Positions 53,601 to 62,205 of a DNA stretch of 64,000 nucleotides are shown here, piece after piece. This stretch comes from Conchocele bisecta (lineage: Eukaryota > Mollusca > Bivalvia > Lucinida > Thyasiridae): contig CM055280.1 in assembly GCA_029237695.1 (NCBI GenBank), positions 33,204,616 through 33,268,615 of the forward strand, read 5' to 3'. Positions within the stretch are counted from its first letter, which is position 1. Each line of letters begins with the position of its first letter. A program made the position numbers and the translations under genes. Below the pieces are notes generated by a model that worked only from the letters and a program-made list of their open reading frames with translations, ran no database searches and was not told the DNA's origin.

Positions 53601-55145
53601 ACACAGCATAGATTCCACAGACACAGCATAGATGCACAGACACAGCATAGATGGACAGACACAGCATAGATGCACAGACACAGCATAGATCACAGACCCA
53701 GCATAGAAGCACAGACACAGCATAGATGGACAGACACAGCATAGAAATGGACAGACACAGCATAGCGCACAGACACAGCATAGATGCACAGACACAGCAT
53801 AGATTGGACAGACACAGCATAGATGCCAGACCACAGCATGAGATGCAACAACACAGCATAGATGCACAGACACAGCATAGATGCACAGACACAGCATAGA
53901 TGGACAGACACAGCATAGATGGACAGACACAGCATAGATGCACAGACACAGCATAGATGCACAGACACAGCATAGATGCACCAGACACAGCATAGATGGA
54001 CAGACACAGCATAGATGGACAGACACAGCAAATCACAGACACAGCAAGATGCACAGACACAGCAATAGATGCACAGACCACAGATAGATGGACAGACACA
54101 GCTAGATGGACAGAACACAGCATAGATGGACAGACACAGACACAGCAAGATGCACAGACACAGCATAGATGGACAGACCAGCAAAATGGACAGACACAGC
54201 ATATATATATATATGACACAGCATAGATGCACAGACACAGCATAGATGCACAGACACAGCATAGATGCACAGACACAGCATAGATGGACAGACACAGCAT
54301 AGATGGCCAGACACAGCATAGATGCACAGACACAGCATAGATGGACAGACACAGCATAGATGCACAGACACAGCATAGATGGACAGACACAGCATAGATG
54401 GACAGACACAGCATAGATGCACAGACACAGCATAGATGGACAGACACAGCATAGATGCACAGACACAGCATAGATGCACAGACACAGCATAGATGCACAG
54501 ACACAGCATAGATGGACAGACACAGCATCAGCATAGATGCACAGACACAGCATAGATGCACAGACACGCATAGATGGACAGACACAGCATAGATGGACAG
54601 ACACAGCATAGCACGACCAGCATAGATTGGACAGACACCGCATAGGATGCACAGACACAGCATAGATAGATGCACAGACACAGCATAGCACAGAAACAGC
54701 ATGCATAGATGAAGACCAGCATAGGATGGACAGACACAGCATAGATGCACAGACACAGCATAGGTGCACAGACACAGCATAGATGCACAGACACAGCATA
54801 GCACAGACACAGCATGCATAGATGGACAGACACAGCATAGATGCACAGACACAGCATAGCACAGACACAGCATAGCACAGACACAGCATAGATGGACAGA
54901 CACAGCATAGATGCACAGACACAGCATAGATGCACAGACACAGCATAGCACAGACACAGCATAGATGCACAGACACAGCATAGATGGACAGACACAGCAT
55001 AGCACAGACACAGCATAGATGGACAGACACAGCATAGATGGACAGACACAGCATAACAGCATAGATGGACAGACACAGCATAGATGCACAGACACAGCAT
55101 AGATGGCCAGACACAGCATAGATGCAGACACAGCATAGATGGACA
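50628..55145. repeat. 19-bp minisatellite, about 235 units
   Basis: Two unit types alternate irregularly: CATAGATGGACAGACACAG and CATAGATGCACAGACACAG. With a 19-base period one strand passes through all three frames, and none has a stop on the minus strand, so frames up to 583 codons appear; they are cyclic (cysteine, valine and serine-rich) and not a gene. 50700-53000 has many short or damaged units; 53000-55145 is cleaner. Odd inclusions are an A/G homopolymer block at 53536-53569, an (AT)n at 54200-54213, and CAGCACCGATAATCGAGTAT at 53390. The array lies inside the intron between the exons at 55267-55863 and 48607. Confidence 0.95.
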
Positions 55146-55266
55146 GGGTGGCGGCTGTATGGACCTTGAATATTGTTTCCGGTGATAACGAAAACTATAA
55201 TTTTTATGATTAAAATTAGACAGGAAAAGTCCTGAGGTGTGAAAGAGTTAATATAAATAATGATAC

Positions 55267-55287
55267 CTTTGGCCCTATATCTCCACC
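55267..55287 (-). CDS. COL15A1/COL18A1-like: Candidate 21-nt collagen microexon (GGDIGPK)
   Basis: Acceptor GGTGGCTGTTGTAG, donor GTATCA, phase 0. It reads GGDIGPK. The last 18 nt and the first intron bases resemble the end of exon 55703-55863 (GDFGPK then GTACAGTTATTTA), so it is a partial duplicate. It could be a functional microexon because phase and Gly spacing are kept, or a leftover of duplication. Confidence 0.45.
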
Positions 55288-55366
55288 CTACAACAGCCAC
55301 CGCTCTACCACACTAGCCAATTACGTGTCTTCCCAGGCCATGGATGACTGTTATAGACAACTGTAC

Positions 55367-55422
55367 CTATATCTCCCGTGTCCGCCATTCGCCCCCTGGG
55401 GCCCGGGCATCCCTGGCTCTCC
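55367..55422 (-). pseudogene. Collagen exon-like fragment, frame broken
   Basis: Acceptor GGCTGTTATAG and donor GTACAG bound 56 nt reading GEPGMPGPQGANGGHGRY. The length is 18 codons plus two bases, so use of this exon shifts the frame into an early stop. Compared with its neighbours, the donor-side codons for GPK or GQK are missing. It is either a skipped pseudoexon or a real exon damaged by a consensus error. Confidence 0.5.
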
Positions 55423-55552
55423 CTATAACAGCCACCTCTCTAAAACAGCCAAGTTTGTGTCTTCCTGGGTGGCTGCAGCCAATTACGTGTCTTCTCGGGT
55501 CATGGATGGCTGTTATAGAGAGGTTGCACAGTAGTGAAATAGACAACTGTAC

Positions 55553-55588
55553 CTTTTGCCCTATATATCCCCGGTCTCCCTTTGACCC
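55553..55588 (-). CDS. COL15A1/COL18A1-like: Candidate 36-nt collagen exon (GSKGDRGYIGQK)
   Basis: With acceptor AAAGGCCAG and donor GTACAG the exon is 36 nt, phase 0, and reads GSKGDRGYIGQK, four perfect triplets. A more convincing acceptor 14 nt upstream (TGTTGTAG) puts the reading out of frame and gives a stop. The end resembles exon 55703-55863 followed by the same GTACAGTT. Reading continuously from that exon through the 114-nt gap also stays open. Confidence 0.5.
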
Positions 55589-55702
55589 CTGGCCTTTGCT
55601 CCCTACAACAGCCACCTCTCTACAACAGCCAATTGTGCGTCTTCCCGGGCCATGGGTGGCTGTTATAGACAGGTTGGACTGTAGTGTAATAAATAACTGT
55701 AC

Positions 55703-55863
55703 CTTTGGCCCAAAATCTCCCCGATCTCCCTTAGTCCCACGGGCCCCAGGTATCCCTGCCTGTCCATCCCGGCCGTCCGCCCCATGAGTGCCCGCCTGGC
55801 CGTCCATGCCGGGAAGTCCCATAACTCCACGGTCGCCCTTATCTCCCTTGGCACCAGACTCTC
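55703..55863 (-). CDS. COL15A1/COL18A1-like: Collagenous exon, 161 nt, phase 1 entry
   Basis: Acceptor GTATTTCCCTACAG, donor GTACAG. The first two bases complete a Gly codon begun at the end of exon 58084-58237, giving LLGAKGESGAKGDKGDRG. The rest is GVMGLPGMDGQAGTHG, ADGRDGQAGIPGARG and TKGDRGDFGPK, uninterrupted triplets. It ends in phase 0. Its 3' end and donor recur in partial form at 55553 and 55267. Confidence 0.92.
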
Positions 55864-56794
55864 CTGTAGGGAAATACATGTATATTTCAATCAGTATTTA
55901 TTGAATTAAATTAATTTATACGGCAGCCATTGCTCCATGTAGCATATTAATGGGGGTTGAATAAATGTTAATTTATCTGAACTGACCTAATATATCTGAA
56001 GTAGCCTAATATAAATGAAGTGCCGTTTTTATGCCCCCGGTCTCGGTAGAGCCGGTGGCATATACTAGTGTTTGGACTGTGTCCGTCCAGTGTGTCTGTC
56101 CATGTGTCTGTCCAGTACATTAAGAAGTTCGCTACAGTTTCGAAAATCTGCCACCCAGGGGCATTCATGTGCCAACAGGCCACATTTTCTTATTGCCTTT
56201 ATTTTTTTACCTTTGACCCCAAATCGTGGCCTCTGAGTAGTTAGTCGCAACAGCCAATTCAAGATGGCGGCTGATTTAAAAATGTAAAATGGCTGTTGAT
56301 TCAGCTGAATTCTGTTTATTTTTTACTGTGTGACAAACAACAAATACATGTCCATTATGATGTTAATGCTTATTATGACAACTGTGAGGCCTAAAGCCAG
56401 CCAATATTGAAGCTGATGTAAATAAATCTGAAATTTAATCGGACACAAAACAGATTCAATCTGCCGCGGACGTCGTCATTATCTATTGAATGACGTAGCT
56501 ACATTTATAAAGCTTGACTTTGAAACCCACGTTCAACAATTATGTTCAAGCTGTGGTATAAACTAAATACTTGGACTGTGCCATCGAATCTAAATATATA
56601 TTCTGTTTCGCCCCGACAACTTTATAGGGGCTCACTAAAGCTCGCCCCAATAAAGCTGTCTAAGGCTCAGCCGAATGTACTTTATATTCGACAGCACTAA
56701 TCATGTATTTGCTATATCCCAATTCCATATATTTGAAAGGCACACATTTACCACCATAGTCTTGAACTAGAAATGCCGACACAAACAAATATAC
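55864..56794. other. Intron, mostly unassigned
   Basis: 56030-56290 (TATGCCCCCGGTCTCGG, GGTGGCATATACTAG, TGTCCGTCCAGTGTGTCTGT) looks like an interspersed repeat. The rest shows no exon or hairpin. Confidence 0.45.
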
Positions 56795-57018
56795 AGTGGA
56801 ACCCCGTTAAACCAGACACTCCTGAAAATATAGATGTTTACCTTAGATGTGTTTCATTGTTGTGTATCTCTGATTAATTACAATGACTTTTCATGATTGC
56901 AAACCACTAGAATGTGTCATAAAGTGCACACATGTCTGGTTTACAGTGGAACATATGCAAACCGGACACCCTGGGACCTCCCAGGTTTCCGGTTTGGAGA
57001 GGTTCCACTGTACATTGC
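56795..57018. mobile_element. Pogo/Tc1-like element, ACAGTGGAAC ends
   Basis: Ends ACAGTGGAACCCCGTTAAAC and GGAGAGGTTCCACTGTA are inverted copies. GTCTGGTTTACAGTGGAACA inside suggests a second, overlapping copy. Confidence 0.6.
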
Positions 57019-57163
57019 ATGTGAAGTTTTATTGCGCTTGTTATTTGTGCCAGGGACAGTGCAGTGCTGTCACCGTCCATAAAATACCGGTACACATGCC
57101 TTCTAGCACCGATTTCAGCAAAACTCAACAGGTTTTCACATTATGTGATATGCATAGCTAAAC

Positions 57164-57385
57164 ATTATTTTATTAATTAAATGTTGTGATAAATATTGGG
57201 ATAATTAACATTATTTTATTGACCAAGTGTTGTGAGAAATATTGGGATATTTAAGATTACTTTATTAACTAAATGCTGTGATAAATATTGGGGTAATTAA
57301 GATTAGTTTATTGACTAACTGTTGTGATAAATATTGGGATGATTAAGAATATGTTATCGATTAAATGTTTTGATAAAAATCACAC
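57164..57385. repeat. 46-bp tandem repeat, four to five units
   Basis: Units contain TGTTGTGATAAATATTGGGA and repeat every 46 bases with substitutions. Unrelated in sequence to the 46-bp array at 5161. Confidence 0.8.
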
Positions 57386-57694
57386 ATTTAGTCAGTGAAG
57401 TAATCTTAGTTATCCAATTCCCTACTAGATTTAGAGCACAAATTTCAATGAAAAAGCAGCCACACCCTCAGAAAGATTATATAATCCCAAACTCACATTG
57501 TGCCCAGAAGTTTGCTTCATCAATGTCACAGGTAAACTTCCTGATTTTTAGTTTTGATATTCAGACACATGCCCAGAAATCTGTTCAATAAATCATGCAG
57601 TTTGATTGGTCGATACTGAGCACAGCTCAGTCTCGACCAATTAAACTTCATGATTTTTAGTTTGATATTCAAGCACACCCTCAGAAACAGTATA

Positions 57695-58071
57695 TACAGT
57701 CTACACTCGTTACCTCAAACCGAAATCCCGCTATAGCGGTTTATGCAAAAAGTGCAGATCCAGATGAGCCGGCTCGTAACGAGCCGTCTCATCAGGATCT
57801 GCACTTTTTCAAAGTAATTTTAATATTTCTTAGAACAAAAACACCCCCTTTTCATAAATGGACGAATCTGTAAATCATTTTGTGACCATTGGATTGGTCG
57901 GAACATTAGCATATCACAGTCCATTCCAGTTACTTAGGGTTGAAAGGGTTAAATCAAACTAATGATAACTCAATGTTAAGTTCTTGGTCCCAAGTACATG
58001 TTTTCCTATACAGTAGTCAAAAAGTATTTTCCTTAGTCCCCTGGAATTTGAGTAAACGCGTGTAGACTGTA
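57695..58071. mobile_element. ACAGTCTACACTCGTTA element with nested TTAA family 3
   Basis: The ends match the 147-bp element at 50008. A TTAA family 3 copy (57718-57952, core GAGCCGGCTCGTAACGAGCC) sits where the short copy reads straight through. Confidence 0.7.
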
Positions 58072-58083
58072 ATCCTAACTCAC

Positions 58084-58237
58084 CTTTTGCACCCAGGAGT
58101 TCACTGATGTCGGGTGGTGGGGGTGTGATCATTGGTATAGGCATCCCCGGTGGACCAGCTGGCCCCATCGGCCCGACGTCCCCTTTGGGGCCCTGATCGC
58201 CTCGCTCACCCTTCTCGGCGTGTACGGTCGTTGGTTG
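58084..58237 (-). CDS. COL15A1/COL18A1-like: First collagenous exon, 154 nt
   Basis: Acceptor TGTGACTTCCAG, phase 0 entry; donor GTGAGT after one base of a Gly codon. The residues are QPTTVHAEKGERGDQGPKG, DVGPMGPAGPPG and the interruption MPIPMITPPPPDISELLGAK. The short QPTTVHAE start continues the acidic linker and the triple helix begins at GERG. The proline-rich interruption parallels that of exon 48607-48789. Confidence 0.93.
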
Positions 58238-58394
58238 CTGGAAGTCACATAGAGAATAGAGACGTCCACATTTACAGATCCATATTATTTGTCAGACACA
58301 AATGTTAAGCTGGGCCATAATAAAATAGGTGTCTGTTTCCCATCACCCAACTGACTCGCTAAAATCGGCCCGACTCAAATAATTACAGTGAAAT

Positions 58395-58495
58395 TATTAT
58401 CTATTGTGCTACGTCATTCCTAAACCCGACGGGTTTAGGAATGACGTAGCACAATAGATAATAATTGCATTGTAATTATTTGTATTCAACAAATA
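58395..58495. repeat. Near-perfect palindrome
   Basis: TAGCACAATAGATAATAATT and its complement meet at AAACCCGACGGGTTT. Target-site pattern unclear. Confidence 0.8.
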
Positions 58496-58709
58496 TACAA
58501 AACTCATGAGATACAATGACTCAAAAAAAAATATGCAGAACCTGTCTCGATCATGACGTTACTAGAATGCACCATTACATCACCAGACCAATTCACAATG
58601 GTTGCACTGAAATTTTTAAATTGATGCGGAGGATGGGGCACCTGCATCATGCGATGAGTACTGTGGCCCGGAATATCTATGTGTACCGGTCAATCAGCTG
58701 TTTGAATGG

Positions 58710-58939
58710 TTAACCAATTACAGACGGGATACACTTTTAGTAGTATGAACCTTTTGAGAGAAAATTATCCCTATTTTCTTTATATCCTTTCGAAAGTATA
58801 TGTTGTTACCACTCATTTGAACCGTCTCAACGAGACGGTTCAAATGAGTGGTAACAACATATACCTTTATCGATGAATGAACAAAATAATGAGATTTTTT
58901 CAACAAAAATCATAGTATCCTTAGGCTGAAATGGGTTAA
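58710..58939. mobile_element. TTAA family 2, complete, reversed
   Basis: TTAA at both borders. Ends CCAATTACAGACGGG and GCTGAAATGGG. Core CGTCTCAACGAGACGG. Confidence 0.8.
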
Positions 58940-59019
58940 TGGTTGAACAGGTTATTACAGTACTGGAAGTACTACATATAAATATGCTCAAATTGCATGG
59001 TATTTCCGACGGAAATGTA

Positions 59020-59165
59020 ACAATAATGTTCGACAATGTCCTGCCATGGGTAAACGTTAACCGTGGCACGAGGGAACTGTTTGAACCCGCGGCCTACGGC
59101 CTTGGGGTTCAAACAGTTCCCTCGAGCCACGACAAACGTTTACCCATGGCTGGACATTGTCGAAC
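59020..59165. repeat. Long palindrome, GTTCGACAATGTCC arms
   Basis: GGGAACTGTTTGAACCCG and GGGTTCAAACAGTTCCC face each other around GGCCTACGGCC. The arms are nearly perfect, which suggests recent origin. Confidence 0.75.
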
Positions 59166-59169
59166 CTTA

Positions 59170-59693
59170 TATTATATTAATTGTGGCCGTATTGTCAGGT
59201 TCATCATCAGATAAGGCTAGGATATGTGATGATTTCTTCCTTATTTTTATGATAAAGGTGTAAAAATATGTCAGAAAAATGTGAGTTGAATGACACATTA
59301 GAGGGTGGATGTGGGATTGAAGTGTTTTGGGAGAGACGAGTTGACGCACGGGAACTTAGGTCAGCCCAAAGTTTGCTGGAAGTAGAAGGCGTGGGGAGTT
59401 TTGATGTGGGAACTGCGGACACACTGTGTGGTTGCATTATTTATTGAAAATCAGAAGTATGCTGTTACAGCATTTCTGCACACACAGATATTATTGTGAT
59501 AATTATTGATTTCCACAATCGGGGTTGACAAAAACTGAATGCCAACAATCTCCGGTATGATGCTTGATAAGAGTGTTCTGCGTTAGCGGCGGTGATAATA
59601 CAATACGATAGTTGTTTTTTTATTTAGTGAAGTAGTCCATCCAACGGCCCATAACACATAACATAACAGTTGTTACTGTGACATGCGACAAAC
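59170..59693. other. Unannotated intron
   Basis: No exon or family recognised. The 76- and 60-codon open frames on the minus strand lack support. Confidence 0.4.
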
Positions 59694-60222
59694 CTACTGT
59701 CTGTTCCACGTTTTGCTGCCAACGAACTTTACATTAAATCTAAAAAATATTTAAAAGTAAGTACTTTTTTATCAATAACAAAAAAGTCACCCTCCCCAAA
59801 AAAAATTAATTTATTGCGAAAAAACGATTTTCCTATGGGAATTTAACATGGACCCCATGATGGGGAGTCAATTTCCAAAACTTTTCTTTTTCATCAAAAA
59901 ACGAAAAAAAATGAAAATTGACTCCAAAACCTGGCGAAAATGATGTAACTAATTAGACAAAAGTTAGATTTTGAAAATCGGTCCACAAATAAAAAATAAT
60001 ATTTAAAAAAGATCTATTTCAGTCCCCATGTTAAATTCCCATAGGAAAATTGTTTTTTCGCAATAAAATCAATATTTGATGGAATTTCATCAAACAAAAT
60101 GTTTAGGGGAGGGTGACTTTTTTGTTATTGATGAAAATGTACTTAATGTTAAATATTTTTTAGATTTAATGTGTTTAATAGCCGAAAGTTTGTCGGCAGC
60201 AAACGTGGAACAGACAGTAGGG
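59694..60222. mobile_element. Inverted-repeat element, CTGTCTGTTCCACG ends
   Basis: The ends CTACTGTCTGTTCCACGTTT and ACGTGGAACAGACAGTAG are inverted copies, with AAAAAGTCACCCTCC in each arm. The intact relative of 1345-1790. Confidence 0.75.
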
Positions 60223-60374
60223 ACTCCGCAGTAATATAAACCATGTTGACCGTGTGCACAATTAGTCAGATCGGAATAAAAGGACAGTGATTTTGTGCAC
60301 AGTGTAGCATCAATCAGGCTACAAATACCCAGAGTCTACGCTTGTCGTAAACAACATTTCCCCTTGAAACTTAC

Positions 60375-60458
60375 ATAGAATTCTCTGTCGTCCTCCTCGT
60401 CTATGGGAATCTCCGCTCCGTCCTCGTCCGACCCCGATCCAGACCCAGCCAGCAGATC
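60375..60458 (-). CDS. COL15A1/COL18A1-like: Acidic Ser-Gly linker exon, 84 nt
   Basis: Acceptor GTACCCCCCAG, donor GTAAGT, phase 0. It encodes DLLAGSGSGSDEDGAEI, then PIDEEDDREFY. Repeated Ser-Gly next to Asp/Glu is a textbook glycosaminoglycan attachment pattern. Vertebrate XV and XVIII have a similar acidic, Ser-rich segment between the TSPN domain and the first collagen stretch. The domain order around it supports the same role. Confidence 0.9.
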
Positions 60459-60478
60459 CTGGGGGGTACATTGAGTGA

Positions 60479-60590
60479 ATTGGTTGGTTGGTTGGTTGGT
60501 TGGTTGGTTGGTTGGTTGGTTGGTTGGTTGATTGATTGATTGATTGATTGAGTGATTTATTGATTGATTGATTGATCAATTGACTGATTA
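60479..60590. repeat. (TTGG)n and (ATTG)n microsatellite
   Basis: About eleven TTGG units grade into ATTG units. It begins 20 bases from the acceptor of the linker exon, so it occupies the polypyrimidine/branch-point side as CAAC repeats on the coding strand. Confidence 0.9.
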
Positions 60591-60767
60591 ATGGATTGTA
60601 TGAGCTAAGAAGAAAACCAAATTTATTTTTTTGTTACATTTTTTTAGTTTTTAATTGGAGAATTGTGACATTTGGGAATGAGGCCAATATGTGGCTCCAA
60701 AACTGTGCAGCAGGGAACACTGACAACATATACTGAGCATATAATTAGACATTTGTTAATTACTTAC

Positions 60768-60833
60768 TAAGCTACAATCGTTATCATTTGCTTCCTCAGG
60801 GTCGGCATGTATCTTCATTTCCATGAGGTCGCC
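60768..60833 (-). CDS. COL15A1/COL18A1-like: TSPN domain end exon, 66 nt
   Basis: Acceptor CTTTCCTATTTCAG, donor GTAAGT, phase 0. It reads GDLMEMKIHADPEEANDN, then DCSL. The pattern G-x-(L/I)-x-x-(L/M)-x-I-x-x-D-P-x-x-A ending in Cys is the last strand of the TSPN/laminin-G fold in collagens; the Cys normally pairs with one in the preceding exon. It continues GGRYV directly. Confidence 0.92.
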
Positions 60834-60899
60834 CTGAAATAGGAAAGTATATCATTACAAACATTTCCAATAACCTCCGAAGGGAAGCACATTTAATAT

Positions 60900-61248
60900 A
60901 GTAATGAATGGCCTTTTTGTGGAATTTATCGGGGTGTAAACTTGGAAAAGTCGCGGGAATACTGGACGTAGGCCGGAAGGCCTCGTCCAGTATTCCCGCG
61001 ACTTTTCCAAGTTTATATCCCCGATAAATTCAACAAAAAGGCCATTCATTCCTTATAATTCCAGCATTTGAAATAAAAAAAATGTGTTTATTTTCCGTTT
61101 TCTTAAGAATTATTTTACCTGCGCCTCACGGTTACGGAAAGTAGTTTGGCATGGGAGTTTACTGGGATATAAATTTTGGACAGAGACTGGCTACGGACCA
61201 ATCAAATGTTAGGGAATTGTGTAAATATTTTTGTGCTGGAATTATTAT
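60900..61248. mobile_element. ATTCCAGCACAAAAATATTT hairpin, reversed
   Basis: Complete; core CTGGACGTAGGCCGGAAGGC. It begins 67 bases upstream of the acceptor of exon 60768. Confidence 0.8.
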
Positions 61249-61410
61249 ACATTATTTTAAGTCACTATTTATACAGTTTGGTACGTACAATACCGGTTAC
61301 AATATTGGTATTTATTATATACCTACCCATAAATACATAGCTCAGCGACGTAAATAATCGTCATATGTTCTCATCAATGACAATAAACAATTTCTAGTGA
61401 GATATCACAG

Positions 61411-61600
61411 AGCTCCAGTTAAGGTGCGTAATTTGACCAACTTGGGGTGAAATTTTGTTATTTCTTCATCAAAAATGGCAAGTTGAGAGTCCTTTAGAAT
61501 CGTCTCATTGAGACGATTCTAAAGGACTCCCAACTTGCCATTTTTGATGGAGAAATAAGAAATTTACCTCCAAATTACGCATATTAACTAGAGCTCTGAA
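61411..61600. mobile_element. Hairpin element, GAGCTCCAGTTAAGGTGCG ends
   Basis: Arms GGCAAGTTGAGAGTCCTTTA and core ATCGTCTCATTGAGACGAT. Half of a relative occurs at 47780-47875. Confidence 0.75.
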
Positions 61601-61759
61601 ATCAGTAGTTCCAGTATCTGTATTCATACGCGCCCCTACCAAGCTGACATAGGATGCAAATGGTAATACACATTTTTTTACCGTATACTTTCTAAAAATC
61701 TACCTCATTTGCTGTTTGGGGTATATAATAAATATAATATTCATATTTTTGCAACGAAT

Positions 61760-61870
61760 ATAACATAAAATACATGTTCATCTCGTGGTGTGAAATGTGT
61801 ATATTTCACGAGTTAAATATAGACATTTCACACCATTTGATGATGAATATATTTGTCATATTCATTGCAA
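61760..61870. repeat. Palindrome, GGTGTGAAATGT arms
   Basis: GGTGTGAAATGTGTATATTT and its approximate complement flank CACGAG. Outer arms ATATTCATATTTTTGC also recur inverted. Confidence 0.6.
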
Positions 61871-61893
61871 AAATATGAATATCCTCAATATCA

Positions 61894-62136
61894 GGGGCCC
61901 GTTTCACTAAACTTCGTAAGACTAAAATGTTCGTAAGTGCAAAATAATGATAGTTTGTAAATTTCACATTAACATTGTTTTCTTGTAAACAATTATTGGA
62001 TTTACATTTATTGAGCATAGGCTGCATATGCAGCCTATGCTGAATAAATGTAAACCCATTAATTGAAATTTCCAGACGATCCTAAATTTGCACTTACGAA
62101 CATTTTAGTCGTACGACGTTTAGTGAAACGGGCTCC
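61894..62136. mobile_element. Hairpin element, GTTTCACTAAAC family
   Basis: Complete copy with near-perfect core GCATAGGCTGCATATGCAGC. Confidence 0.85.
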
Positions 62137-62205
62137 TGATGCACAGGCTGATCTACACTGGTCGCAAAACCCATAAGCCCCATTCTACAGTCACAGCCAC
62201 ATATG
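62137..62205. mobile_element. GTGGCTGTGACTGGAG family, right-end fragment
   Basis: GCACAGGCTGATCTACACTG to GTCACAGCCACAT. Confidence 0.6.

Larger units (their letters stand above)
55288..55702 (-). repeat. Pogo-like repeat copies between duplicated exon ends
   Basis: The three gaps between the exon pieces are built from GGTGGCTGTTGTAGAGAGG, AGACACGTAATTGGCTG and CTATAACAGCCATCC. These motifs equal the ends of the element at 37800-38182. The TGTTGTAG that closes each repeat acts as the acceptor of the following exon piece. Confidence 0.7.

Noticed and set aside
53380..55300. Open frames of 583 and 536 codons rich in Cys, Val, Ser on the minus strand
   Set aside because: They are the 19-bp minisatellite read through all frames. 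Composition is cyclic with a 19-residue period and no start context or domain exists.
55367..55879. 170-codon continuous open frame on the minus strand
   Set aside because: It is exon 55703-55863 reading through short introns and the exon pieces. The donors and duplicated structure argue for splicing.
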